Notes under the pieces: model-generated
Seen by the model: only the letters and a program-made list of their open reading frames with translations
Database searches by the model: none
Told to the model about the DNA's origin: nothing
Translations under genes and position numbers: made by a program
In this document: piece by piece, positions 23,080 to 36,200 of the stretch
Numbering within the stretch: position 1 is the stretch's first letter
Layout of the letters: every line of letters begins with the position of its first letter
Assembly: GCF_000499845.2 (NCBI RefSeq)
Contig: NC_023749.2
Coordinates: forward strand, 1,273,030-1,337,029
Length of the DNA stretch: 64,000 nt
Direction of reading: 5' to 3'
Source: Phaseolus vulgaris
Lineage: Eukaryota > Streptophyta > Magnoliopsida > Fabales > Fabaceae

Positions 23080-23880
23080 ACCTATATATATACACGGATA
23101 CAGAAATATAAATTTATATATTATATAATTATAAATTATATTAATTAATAATATATATTTATGTTATAAGTATGTTTCAGTTTTTTTTAACAGAAATTTT
23201 CATGAGAAGTTGAAAATAATTTATTCTTTACTTTTATAATTATACTAAAAATTCATAAAATAAATTTGAGTTTTTAGAAAATAAACGTGCTTTTCATTTT
23301 TAAAATTGTGTAAAAATCGTATTAGAATTATTAGAGTTCTAACAAATACTTTTTAAATTTGACATTTCACTTATAATTAACTAACATGTGTCTTTTGAAT
23401 GTCGATATCTGATTTATATCCTACACAACACGTCTTTTAAAATTAGTATTTGAAACTTATGTAGCTCAGACAATGATACGACACGGACGCGACACGGAGA
23501 TACGTAAAATCTCTAAAATGTAAGACACGACACACAAATCTATATATTATATAATTATTAATTATATAAATTGACAATAAAAATTTATGTGCACCAGTAT
23601 GTTTTAGATTATATTTTTGGAACAAAAAGATTTTTTCATGATTGGTTCACAATGATTTGTTTCTTATTTTTATAATCAAAATAACAATTTATCCAAAAAA
23701 ATTTGATTTTTTAAAAATTAATATATTTTTTATTTTTAAAATTGTGTTAGAACTGTACTAGAACTGTAAAAAATCTAATACATACTTTTTAAATTTGACA
23801 CTTCACAAATATGTGTCCTACCAGTATTCAATACAAATATCGATATTCGATACAAATATCAGACACAAACACACCATTAA
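23080..23880 (+). repeat. Two adjacent copies of a dispersed repeat family
   Basis: Copy one is about 23080-23440 and copy two about 23468-23880. Both contain an ATATATTATATAATTAT...AATTATA block, then a TTTTTAAAATTGTGT-like block, then a TTTTTAAATTTGACA-like block, ending near TGTGTCCT or TGTGTCTT. The left end of copy two is rich in GACACG. The same order of blocks is found at 31347, 48985 and, inverted, about 60820. Confidence 0.75.
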
Positions 23881-23940
23881 AGAGAAGTGTAAATAAGCAA
23901 TGTCAACAAAACATTTTTCCATTATGAAATCACAAACAAA

Positions 23941-24021
23941 CATATCTCTCCACCGTGTATTGCAAAAGTAAAGGGTTAATCCACGTGTGTTGTCCTCGAG
24001 ATACGCATATCTCTCCACCGT
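23941..24021. promoter_or_regulatory. MEX1 upstream region: G-box and 16-bp direct duplication
   Basis: CATATCTCTCCACCGT occurs at 23941-23956 and again at 24006-24021. Between them is a CACGTG G-box at 23982-23987. All lie 120-205 bases before the MEX1 start codon, in the promoter or 5' UTR. A pyrimidine-rich leader (TTCTCTTCTCTTCTCTTCT near 24048) follows. Regulatory function is inferred. Confidence 0.45.
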
Positions 24022-24145
24022 CCAATCCCTGCACCAGTCACTCACTTCTCTTCTCTTCTCTTCTGTTCCTTTCCTTCTTCATTTCTCAAATCACAAACAA
24101 ACAAACAATGCATTCGTTTCTATTCCAATAATCCAGCTTCAAACC

Positions 24146-27100
24146 ATGGCCAGTTCCTTACTCTCTACACCTCTCGCTCCTCCTTATCCACGCTACCGTA
24201 ACCGTTTTCAACAACATTCTCACACCACCAATTTTCCACAATTCAAACACCTTAACCTCACTCTAACCGTTTCTCCTTCTTCTCGCTTCCGACTCTTCGC
24301 TTTCCCTCCGCGCCGCCCTGATTTCGCTCTACAAGCTCTCGATTCCGGCGCCGGAAACCAGGTACCTCTTCCACTCGCTGCTCAATTCGTTGCTTCTTCT
24401 TCTCGTTGATTAACTTCGAGCACTGTTCGAAGGGATCAGTTGGCGTCGGGAGAAGTCAAAGCTACCAGCAATGGGATTCGCTCACCTCGAGATTCTCCGC
24501 CGCCGCCAATATTCCGTTTCTGTTGCTGCAAATGCCGCAAATCATACTCAATGCTCGGAATCTTTTATCCGGAAACAAATCCGCTCTCTCCGCTGTCCCC
24601 TGGCTGGTAAACCATTGTTCAAACTTTTGAAGCCGTGGAATTATTGCATTCATCGATTTTGTTTGAAAAGAGTAAATCATCATTTTAGAATATCAGAGAA
24701 AACATGTGATGCTGAATCGCGTTTATTTTGTTGAATGATACGACGTATGTGATTTTCGAGAGTGGTTGTGCTTATATAGCAATTAGAAAGATAAGAAGAA
24801 AAGGAAACTATCAAATAAAACTAACAACCAGAAAAGTTAACTGAAACTTAAACATATTTTAAACGAGTCCATTAGTGCAATCAGTCTAATGCACTAGTTC
24901 TATGATGAAACGTGTGTGTTTAGATCAAAACTATAGCGCGTGTTTAAGTTTTTGGACTTCGATGACGAAACAACTGAAAGTTTCATAAAGTTTTTTTGAC
25001 ATTTCTTGGTTTTAGAAGGATCAATTTAATGTACACTATTAGAGACCAGAATGACGGTTTATTTTTTGTTTACTTTTTCAAAAGTGAAAATTGACTTTGT
25101 TTAATTGGCTTTTTTCAAAATTATGCTATGACCTAACGTGGGTAATGACATGGGTGTTAACGCAGGGAATGTTAACTAGTCTGCTTGGGAACCTGTCTCT
25201 GCTTTCATACTTTGCCAAAAAAAGGGAAAAGGAAGCTGTTGTAGTGCAGACATTGGGTGTGGTTTCAACATATGTTGTCCTTGTTCAGCTGGCACTGGCT
25301 GAAACCATGCCTTTGCCTTATTTTTTGGCTACTTCTGTTATTGTGATCTCTGGCCTTGTTCTGAATTTCTTGAATTACTTTGGTTTACTAAATGCTGGAC
25401 TCTGGAGCTTTTGGGAAGATTTCATTACAATTGGGGGTCTTTCAGTGCTTCCCCAAGTAACATGCTTTCCTTCTCTCATCCTAGGATCAATACAATTACG
25501 ACATTATATCAATTTATAATGACATTTTCAAGTACATAGCAAGCACGCCAATTCACATAAGTCTTTTCACGCAGATGGATACACTAACTTTTACTTCTTC
25601 ACACTGCCTAATTTCTAATCTGGATGCAGATAATGTGGTCTACATTTGTTCCCTATGTACCTAACAGCATCTTACCAGGGGCAACTGCCTTTGTGATTGC
25701 TGTCTTGGCTGTTACATTGGTAATCTTCTTATTCCCTTTGGATTTGTTTTGATTATGGATTAGTGCTAAATCCAGGTTGCGTACCATACCAATGCTGGTG
25801 CTCATACCATCACACCCTTATCAGTGCAACACAAAACTCCATTGATTTTTCACATAACTTATTTCACAAACCTATGCAATAGAAGGTAATGCCAAAATGG
25901 ATTTTCTAGTTAATGTGTTCAAATGGCATGGAATTTGTTTACTGAAACCAGGAAATTTGAATTTGGGGTCTTTTTCTAGATTGAGACCTTTGCTATTGTA
26001 AATAGGCTTCAGTTTCATTGTCATTCTAAACGCAGTGCTCTAAAATTTGCAGGCCAGAACTGGAAAACTTTCTGAGAAAGGTGTTAAATTCGTTGGAGGA
26101 ATATCTGGATGGACAGCTACACTACTCTTCATGTGGATGCCAGTTTCTCAAATGGTAAACTTTATATTTTAGAATCTTAATTACATCAGAAGCTGTGCAA
26201 TTCAACTTTTATCTCCTATGTGTTTCTATTAACCTTTTTATTCTGCCACAGTGGACAAATTATCTCAATCCTGAGAACATGAAAGGATTGTCAGCTTTTT
26301 CGATGCTGCTTGCCATGCTTGGTAATGGGCTTATGCTTCCACGTGCTCTCTTGATTCGTGATTTGATGTGGTAATTATCTTTCTTCTGTTGATTCTTATA
26401 CTCTATTAATCACAAATTATGGCAATGCCATATTTGCTTCGAGACATAATATCTAAAAGTAGTGTTATGGTCTAACCCTTCACTCAAGGATATCCTTCAC
26501 ATTATCCAAAAGTTACTGTCTTTTATAACCTGCAAGAAAGTTGCCCGAGAAATGCTGTTTGTGTACTTCACCTTACATTTTGTAGCACTATCTAGTATTT
26601 TTAAAACTATTGTGAATTATTCTGCAAAATAGTTGACTTATTTACAAAAACTCTTATTAGTTAAATGACAATTTTTGTAGAATCGTTGATAGCAGTAAAG
26701 TGTATAAATTGCTGTATTACTGAGATTGCCTTGTCGATAATGATGGGTGGTGAATTGTGATTCAATTTAAAAATGCTACTTTCATGATGAGTATTACTTT
26801 TATTTGCTTACCTCCAATGATAACCACTTCAGCAAAGACTTTGATTGCATGTCACTCATATACCCAACTTTTCCATTTAATTGCCGTGTTAATTGTAATC
26901 TTGTTAAGTTGCTTCTGCATATGTTAACCCTATGAATTCAATTAACTGTGATGGTAGGTTCACTGGTTCGGCATGGGCTACCCTCTTTTATGGATACGGG
27001 AATATTGCATGCCTATATTTGTAAGTTTTATGCCCAGTCTACTTACACACTTTTCTTTCTGGTGTTCTTTCCAGCAAAGCATAGAATCAACTATAAACTA

Positions 27101-27742
27101 ATATTGCGCCTTTTCCAGTTTAAACATTATCAGCAAGGAATTCTTCTTAGCAGCAACTGCTGGTCTGGTTTCTTGGATAGGTTCCTCTCTTAACCTTATA
27201 GCACTCATAATCAGTGTCACTTATATATCTGTTACCATGCCTAGGCTGTGACGCAGTGTTATGTCATATTTGAGTCATGGCCCATGTATAATAATGCTGA
27301 TTTACCGTTGCTGCTGATTGTGCATTAGTCATTGTACTGCCATGTCTTGAGGGACTTTATTGCTAAATCTATGAAATAGGTATTCCCGTGGGGAACATTG
27401 CTCCATACATTCCAAAAACTGTTATTCTTTAGGTATTGTTAAGTACTTTTATTTGAAAAAATAACTATTTGGTTGTTGTGTGATTGTCATAAATAGCCCA
27501 TTTTTAGTATAGTTATATATCTTTTGTCTTCATGAATCATAATCAACTATAACGGTGTTATAACTATTCTATGTAACTGTAGCTTATGGATAGTACAAAT
27601 TGCCTAACCTTTTTTTGCCCCATTGCAGCAAACATAATTTGGTTTTCTCCTTGTGATAGGAGCGGCTTTCTGGAGAGACAGTGTAGTGCACGATCACAGC
27701 TCACCTTTGGCTTCTTTACGTGACTTGGTTTTTGGATCGTGA
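24146..27742 (+). CDS. MEX1: Plastid maltose exporter MEX1 (maltose excess protein 1)
   Basis: Inner-envelope transporter that exports maltose from chloroplasts during starch breakdown at night. Nine exons: 24146-24361, 24433-24606, 25166-25456, 25630-25719, 26053-26154, 26252-26370, 26958-27020, 27119-27180, 27660-27742; total 399 aa, close to the Arabidopsis protein. The first roughly 70 residues are Ser/Pro/Arg-rich without acidic clusters, a plastid transit peptide. The mature part has the family's QEWDS-like start (YQQWDSLTSRFS), SLLSYFAKKREKEA, FITIGGLSVLPQ and WTATLLFMWMPVSQM, with several hydrophobic spans. Intron 1 is only 71 bp; an alternative acceptor 12 bases earlier would also keep frame. 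Splicing there is required because the two exons are in different frames. It lies downstream of, and independent from, the retrotransposon. Confidence 0.95.
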
Positions 27743-30700
27743 AGTTGAAGCCAGCTATGATACACTGAAGCTATTTCTCCTGTCACTGCAACTACGGTAC
27801 AAAATATTATATACTTCATTGGACCAATATAGTATTGTATAAACTCATACTTAATACCCATTCTTAATCATGGGGTTGAAAATGAGAGTTGTAACATATA
27901 CGCGTTTTAAGTGACTTCTCATACAAGCAATGATGTAGGGCTACATTGAACTTAGGATATTGATAGGATATGATTGTATTTGACATCCCTCTTAATTGTT
28001 TTAGGGAAAAGATTTATTTGACACCCTGCACAATAAAAACATATATTTGACATCACATTATAATAATATAATAATATTTAAAATAAAAAATAAATTAAAT
28101 ATGATTAAAATATTAATTTTTTGTTTGTCATGTGAATGTTTTTTACTCTTTGTGGTGTTAAGATATCACCACCCTTGTTTTAGATACTCCTAAATATAAA
28201 TATTTATAGTTGTCACTTTTAAGATGTCCCCTAACAAGGGATCCACTTCCACAAAGAATATGTCTTGTCCAACTTCACAAAATACTCCTATGACATCGAA
28301 TTTTCATTAATCTAGTTTTTGTAGAGCTCTTATTAGATAAACAATATAAAAGCTTATATAATTTAAAAATCTTTAATACTTTATCTAAAATTTGATATAT
28401 ATTAAGATTATATGAAATAATTTAACAGTTAAATTTATGAAATTTGCCTTAGGAAAATTTATTATTATTGAAATTATCAAATACCTTCCATTTTTGGCAA
28501 AAAAAATGCAAATTGTATTATGAGGTTTATGTCATGTACTGTTTAATTCTTGTAAGTCTGGAAAATGAATATTTCAAAACTCACAACGTAGTTGGGAGTT
28601 GGGTTTCGAAGGAGAAGAGAGAATGAATATTTTATATTCAAATTAAAAGAGTAATGTTCATACAAATATTAACACCTAAGGCTTAAGGTTTGTTTGGATT
28701 AGAGGGTGTGGAAAAGTGAAAATGTGAAGAAAATTGAGGTTGTTTGGATTGGAGTATGTTAGAGTGAATGTGAGTGAATGTTTGAAGAAAGTTTATTGAA
28801 ATTGGTGAGTAATTTGATGGTTATAAGAATATTATAAATTATTTTGAATAATCAAAATTGTAAGATTACAAATTTATCATTTCCTATATAAAAAAATAAT
28901 AAATAATGATTATTTTGTGTGTGCATATTTTAGTTAATTAAAATAGTTTAAAATTTCATTTATAAATAAAAAAAATGTAAAATTGAAAGAAATAATGAAT
29001 TATAATTTAAAATTTAAGTATAATTTTATTATTTAACATTTTATTGTTTTTTTTTACTTAATTTTTTTTACATAATTTTAATATTATTTATGATTCTTTA
29101 AATTATGTTATATTATATATATAAATATATAAAATTATTTTTAATAATGATTTTCATTATTATCAATAACAAAATGAATATATTTTTTTAAAAAATAGAT
29201 ATTTAGAATATAGCATAAATATTAACTAATTGTCAAAATATATAATATAAAGTCATTATATTTGATGTAAAAAGAGATAAAGACATGTTAATTTGTTTGT
29301 AATTTTAAAATTATGTAAAAATAAAGAACATAATAATGTTAATTAGAAAAAAATAAAATATTCTCACTAGTTAGAATTTAAATATTTAAATGAATTTTGT
29401 ATTCTCATTAATAAATTAATATAATATATAATTTAAATATAATAAATTTTATTATTATGAATATATAAATATAATTTTAGGTATATTAAAAATATATTTA
29501 ATATTTTTATTTTTATTATGAATATATTAAATATTTCTTGAATATTTACAGTTTATTTAGGATAAAATTAAGTGATTTTAATTTATATTTATTATTATTA
29601 TTTAAATATATTTGAAATAAAATATATTTAATATTTTATTATATGTGCAGTTCTGTTAAAAAAAAAATAGAATGTGAATAATTTATAGTAAATATTGTAA
29701 TAGAATAAGGATATATAAGTTATTTTACATATTTATGATCTTTATTTCTATGCTACTTTGTGAAAATAATAGACCAAACTTTTCTCCTTTCGGCCCATCC
29801 AAAAAATTCGCTTAGACAATATAAAGATAAATTCGAGAAATATAATATTTATTACAAATGTTTTAAAAAAAAATCTATATTAAAAAATTTTTATCAAAAA
29901 CTAACACTTGATTTATTTTATTTTAAGCTCTCTATGCATCTTGAAATTCAAAATAAATTGAAGATATTCATTTTTTAAATAATGCATGTTATGGATTCTA
30001 CTTAAAAATGAAAAAGTTGAATAACTTATCAAATAAGACTTACAAATTTATAGTGTGTTTTTTTATGGATTATTATAGTTCGTTAATATTGATTTTTCTT
30101 AATATATCTCTCTCTTGAAATACACAATTTATGTAGAAAATTACCATAAATTGTTTCCTTAAAACTAACCTAAAATCAATCAAAAAATAATTTTAACCAA
30201 AACACACATTATCCAAACCAACGAACAACTAAAATAGTCAAAACACACATTTACAATCATTTATTACACCCACTCCTGGTTACAAGATCTTTTAATTTTT
30301 TTCAAAAAGTCATTCCAAATTAAATATTATATCCCATGATATTCAAACTCCAATCCATAACTAACTCAATTTATAAAGTGACTTTTTTGAAATTTATATA
30401 ACTTATATAAATACTCTAGTTATTGAGTGTTCATTTTATAAAAATTATTTAATGGAAAATATTATTTTATCCTACATATAAAAAAGATAAAGTTATCTTT
30501 CCTTTTTAAACTTTAAATCTTGGTGTATATTTTATCAAGATTTGATTTTAACAGAAAAGATTTTACTAGTCATTTAAATAGAATATAAAAAGATTCTTAC
30601 AAATATATATCATATTTTACACTATAAATAAGTTCAATTTCAGATAAATTTCTCATCACTCTTGTGTTTTTCATTACTGCCATACCCAATCGCTAATCTG

Positions 30701-31346
30701 GAGATTGCAAGTTCGGTGTTTTATAACAGCAAAGGTATTTCTAATTGTTTCATGTTATTTTTCTGTTCAGTGATTTTTTTTCGTGACTATTGTCTTTTCT
30801 TTTAATTTCATCTCAGTGTTTATAATTTGATCTCACCTTTCGAAACAAAAAGAACACACTTCTTGTTCTTTAAAATCACTTAAAATTGAAAATGATTTTT
30901 CCTCAATTCTTAGTGTTAGTTTTTGACAAATTTACTTAATATGGATTTTATTGGAAGAAAATAATAATAAATTTTTTTTTTTATATAATATCTTTTAAAT
31001 ATTCCGAGAGTGTTTCTTTCTGTCCTCCAAAAAAAATACTTCCTGCACCCATCATTCTCAGAAAAATACCATTTTACACTTTTTAAAAATGACTTTCGGA
31101 TTAGATTTTTTGGAATATTTTCATAACATACTTTTCAGAATACATTTTTATAAATTCAGATTTACAATTTTGGAAATTAAAAAAATGTGTTATGGAAAAA
31201 ATATTCCATAATGATTTTTTCTCTTCCAGATTTTCTATTTTAAAAACACTTTACTTACGAAATTCTTATTCCAGAAATACCTTTTGCTTATGAAACTCTT
31301 ATTCCATAATCAATCACAATTAACAAAGATAATTCTGGTGGTATTA
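27743..31346. other. Long AT-rich intergenic region
   Basis: After about 250 bases of MEX1 3' flank the sequence becomes extremely AT-rich (especially 28850-29700). Two copies of a GTTTGGATT-type motif (about 28690 and 28740) at one side and ATCCAAACCAAC near 30210 at the other could be the inverted ends of a decayed element. A 72-codon open frame at 29760-29978 has biased Lys/Phe/Leu composition and no recognisable domain; I do not call it. Sequence near 31039-31310 resembles the degenerate palindromic repeats of 10440-11510. Confidence 0.4.
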
Positions 31347-31798
31347 TAATACGTAGTACAGACACTGACACGAACATTGATACTACACGGACACAAACAC
31401 GAAGATAAGTATAATAAAAAATTTAGGACACGAGGACAAAGATCTATATATTATATAATTATGAATTATATAAATTGACAATAAAGATTTATGTACACAA
31501 GTATGTTCTAAATTATTTTTTTGGAGCATAGAGATGTTTTTCATAACTGGTTTAAAAAGATTTGTTTCTTATTTTTATAATCATAATAAAAATTTATACA
31601 GTAAGTTTGAGTTTTTAGAAAATTAATGTATTTTTTTTTTTTAAAATTGTGTTTGAACCGTACTAGAATTGTCATAAATCAAACAAATATTTTTTGAATT
31701 AGACACTTCACGAATATGTGTCTTACAAGTGTTATATGAGTGTCGGTGTTCGATATGAGTATCCAGTACCGACACGCCATTTAAGAGGAGTGTTTGAG
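31347..31798 (+). repeat. Dispersed repeat family, best-preserved copy
   Basis: About 450 bp. The left end is rich in GACAC/ACACG motifs (ACACGGACACAAACACG near 31386). The middle has TATATTATATAATTATGAAT and TTGTTTCTTATTTTTATAAT, and the right end is rich in the complementary GTGTCGGTGTTCG. It aligns along its length with 23468-23880. The partly complementary ends suggest a MITE-like element, but no clean terminal repeat or target duplication is visible. Confidence 0.75.
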
Positions 31799-31838
31799 CT
31801 TTATTACAAAGAATGTAAAGATGAAGGACGAAAAATAT

Positions 31839-31925
31839 AGGAGTGTAGAAAGTAAAATGTAGGGGTGTAGAAAGTAAAACGTAGGGGTGTAGAAAGTAAA
31901 ATGTAGGGGTGCAAGAAGAAATAGC
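31839..31925 (+). repeat. 22-bp tandem repeat, four copies
   Basis: Units of the form TAGGGGTGTAGAAAGTAAAA plus two bases are repeated four times with a few changes; the last copy diverges to GGGGTGCAAGAAG, which resembles the terminal motif of the MITE at 10048. It lies just upstream of the TOP1 promoter. Confidence 0.85.
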
Positions 31926-31943
31926 CTCTAAGGAGAAATAACA

Positions 31944-31958
31944 TGGCCCATTGGGCCA
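31944..31958. promoter_or_regulatory. Palindromic site II element upstream of TOP1
   Basis: TGGCCCATTGGGCCA is a perfect palindrome around a central T and contains TGGGCC on both strands. Site II elements (TGGGCY) bind TCP factors and are common in promoters of plant cell-cycle and ribosomal genes, which fits a topoisomerase I gene. Position fits a proximal promoter; function inferred. Confidence 0.5.
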
Positions 31959-33227
31959 TTGGTGTCAGAAAGACAAAGAAAGAGTGAAAGAGAGGAAAAA
32001 CGTTAGCTGAAAGAAAGTAATCGGACAGAGAAAAACAGAGCGGAACCTGACATCTGTAAAATTGTATTGTATCGTATTGCTTCATATCTTCTTATATCTC
32101 ATCCGAAATTCGCCGAGTCGAGTTGGACTCACCCACCCTAACTCGTTCTCTCTCTCTCTTTCTTCTTCCCCTTTGGTTGTATCTGTGAGCTACCCACCCT
32201 CCTCCCACTATTCTTCCTCCACCTCAACCCACCCTCATTCGCATCCTTTCCGGTAATCAATCCCTTCTCTATTTCATTCTTCACTTCCTGTTACTTCCTC
32301 CAATCTCTGCAATTTCTTCAAAGATCTTTCTTTTCCCACCATTTCCCCTTTCCCCCTTTCACCTTCTGCATGCTCCTCTTCTTCCTCCTCGAATCCCCAC
32401 ACGCCCTAAACCTCCACCTTTCTCGTTGCTTCTCCCAATTTTGGATTGAGATTTTAACTTGTGCGTGCGTGGGTTCGTGATTGTTCAGGTTTTTTGGATA
32501 AAACCCTCGTTTTCTCAGCTCTTTTACACCGCGATAATAATCGTAATAGGCTCTCGCGAGCTTCGTAATACGAGTTCCTCGCTTTCTTTTTGCTTCCGCC
32601 CGTTGAATGTGTGTTTTCGTCTTTTCTTGGGTTTGAGCTTTTGATTTTTGTATGTTTGTTTATTGGAATCTGATGTAGGCTAGGGTAGTAGCTTGTTAGT
32701 TGCCTATTCATTCCCACCTTTTTTGTTGTTTTCATGCAATCCCCAGCTGCTGCTGTCCTTTTGTTTATATGTTATTGGGGTTTTTGTTTTTCTTTGTGTG
32801 TGTGAGCGAGTATGAGTTATAGGGCATTCTTCTTGGTTCAATTGGGCAGCTTATGCCAATGCTACACCTTCAGGACATAGCTTTTACCGTGATTTTTTTT
32901 ATGGATGTTTTAGTCTTGTTATTTTCGATAGTTTGAATGGGAATTGCTGGGTTGGGTTTGCAATTCGTTCTTTCAGATGACAGCGGGATTTAAATAATTT
33001 TTTTGATCTATTTGTGATGATATTTTAATCAGTTCTTGTATGGATTAGGTTGTTATCCCTTTTGTTGCAATTGAAACCCCTTTGTCTTTATAGTTCTGTA
33101 TTGGTGATGTTACTTTATGTTTGGTTTGGAAATTTAAAACTTGATGTTTGATGATTAATTGAAATTTCATTTTTTTTATCCAGAATTTGTATCTGATGTA
33201 CATGCCCACACTTTCAATAGTTGAATA

Positions 33228-36200
33228 ATGGCTGTTGAGACTTCCGATAAACCAAATTTACCTCATGATTTTGACGACGATGATGATGCACCCATAATAT
33301 ACAAAAGGTTATCAGCTAAGAAAAATCAATCACTTCCAGAAGCACCAAATTTACCTCATGATTTTGACGATGATGATGATGCACCCATAATTTACAAAAG
33401 GTTATCAGCTAAGAAAAATCAATCACTTTCAGAAGCAAGGAAGTCAAGTTCTCACATTCATGAGGGACAGTCATATAGACAGATTCCTAATGCATCTTCT
33501 TCGAATGGCCAAACTTCTAGCATGCAGAAAGGTAATACTGCCCCATCTCTTAAGCCATCAGCCATGAAGCCTTCTGTAGGTATCTCAAGAGCTCCAAATT
33601 CTGTTGGCAACACCTCCTCTGTGAAGTTTCCTGTAGCAAATTCAAAATCACCTTCATTGGCAGATAAGCAGAAAATGTTCATTGACGTCAAGGTGGAACC
33701 AAAATCTACTGTACACAGTGGTAAAGATTTCTGTGAAGATTCTGAAGATGATGAGGATAATAAACCGTTGAGTTTTAGGCTGAAGAATTCTAACCATGAT
33801 AACAAGGTGACGTCTGTCGTCAAGAAATCTTATGAAGACTCTGATGGTGATGATGATGTCCCTTTGTCAAAAAAGTTACCTCGTAATTTCAATTTGGGAA
33901 CAAGTAGCAGTAACCATGACGACTCTGATAAGAAGCCTATTTCTAAAATTCAGAAAGAGCGGCAAAATGGTTCTGGCATGAGTAATAAACAGGACAGGCC
34001 ATCTCTATTGCCAGCTAAAAGACCACTAGATAATAGTAATTCCTTGCACCCTTCTGTTAAGAAGCCTAAGGTCTCAGGCTCAGATGCATCTATCAAAACC
34101 AAGCCAGGCTTTCAGAAACGTGAGCTGAAGCTAGAGGATGATGATGATGATGATGATATTCCTATTTCCCAGAGAATAAAGAAACAAACCGTGTCAGGTG
34201 ATAAATCATCTTCCATGAAGAAGGTGATTACAAAGGTTGCTAAAGTTAACAAGTCTAGCTCAAAATCTTTCAAGAAACAGACCAAGAAGCCAGTTAAAAA
34301 ATCAGGCAGTGGTTCAGAATATTCCAAATCTAGCAAACTTCTTCCTAGCTCTGGTGATGGGCAGAAAAAATGGACTACTTTGGTTCACAATGGTGTCATT
34401 TTCCCCCCTCCTTACCAGCGGCATGGTGTAAAGATGCTCTATAAGGGAAGACCAGTTGATTTGACTCCTGAGCAAGAGGAGGTAGGGTTTTATCTCTGAA
34501 GACTACGCTCTTCAGATTTTGGTTGACGAACTGCTCTTGTACCTTTTCTTTTTTGATGAATTGGGATTATTTAAGTACATTAATGTGCAAGTTTCTTTCT
34601 GAATTCTCTTTTGAGCCTTTTTCCAAATTATAAACTTCAAAATTATTTTTCAGGTTGCTACAATGTATGCAGTCATGCGAGATACTGAGTACATGCAGAA
34701 AGATAAGTTCAAGGATAATTTCTGGTCTGACTGGCGAAAGTTGCTTGGAAGAAATCATGTTATCCAGAACTTGAAAGACTGTGATTTCACTCCAATATAT
34801 GACTGGTACCAAAGTGAGAAGGAAAAGAAGAAGCAAATGACCACCGATGTAAGTTTGTCATTTGTTACATTACACTTCACTTGACAATGATAGCAATTTA
34901 CATATTAGAGCACTATCTGATTTTTAAGCAGATTTTTTATTTATTTCCAATGTGAGAAGGAAAAGAAGAAGCAAATGACCCCTCATACTGCAGTTTTAAA
35001 TGATCCTTCACACTGCAGTTTTAATTTATTTTATGAAAGACTCACATTATATATATACCCAATTAAAGTGTGCCTAAAATGGGAAATCAAATTCACAAAG
35101 AGACACAGCTCACACGGGGAGGTAGGCAGATGGACCACAGAAAATTCTCACTATAGGAATAACAGAACTCACACATGGCAAAATGATGGGGAAATTGAGT
35201 TCTGTTCGAAAGAAGGCAGTGGACTGTGAGCAGCAGGGTAGATAGACATTTAGTGGAAAATTTAGGGAAAATTGTGTCTGTATTTATTTCTTTTCCCTTT
35301 ACCGTATTCAGAAGTTTGTTTTCTGTAAGAACTTCTTTGGGGGTTGATATTAGGAAAGAGTGATTTAGTGAATTGCAGAAATATATATTCTATGCACATT
35401 TTTCATACCCTATTTGTATGAATTTGAATTGTGGCAAGTTTGATCTGAGTTAGCCTGAGAGGTTTATTCTTGTTGTGTTTATTATTTTTTGTTTTGATTA
35501 TTGACCCCTTTTTGTCTTGTCTTTATGCAGGAGAAGAAAACTGTGAAGGAAGAGAAAATGAAACAAGAGGAGAAATACATGTGGGCTATTGTAGATGGTG
35601 TTAAAGAGAAGGTTTAATTTTCTCTCTCTCTAATTTGTGTAGATTTCTATCTTAAAATTTCCGTCAGACTTTATGAACTGTGATCGGGCATTCTATTTTT
35701 TGTTGGAGAATTATTCATGTTGCTTTCTCGTGTAGTTGTTGAGTTATTGTTACTGTGGTTGGATATTGACTTACTTTTTATATCTCCATACTTGTTTAAT
35801 GCTAGATTGCTTTGTGAAGTTAATAATGCTGACCAGAACAATGTCAGTCACCATCATGTTGCCAATTTAATATAGACAAGTTTACACCCTTTAATTTTGG
35901 GCCATGTGTATATTAGACCTTAGTGTTCAAATTTTGTGCATATACCCTGCTGTTAGGGGAATACAAAGTGACTGACCCTATGTTAAAATATTTAACCTGA
36001 TAATACATTATTGATTACATAATCCATGTTTAGATGGAAGAAGTAGAAAATCTGGTTTTCAAGGGATTACTTGCACTTCGTTAAACCATAAAGGTTTAAT
36101 CTGTTCAAGGTCTAAAGTTAAAGGGCTTAATTTAAAATTATACTAACTTTTCATGTATATTGAATTTTCACTTCTCCCATTAGTAGACACCTTTTGCTGA

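Noticed and set aside
24362..24432. Possible sequencing error or frameshift in MEX1 after codon 72
   Set aside because: CAG|GTACCT and TTCGAAG|GG bound a 71-bp intron that restores the known protein, so splicing explains the frame change.
29760..29978. 72-codon open frame in the AT-rich region
   Set aside because: Composition is typical of AT-rich noise, with no domain and no surrounding gene signals.
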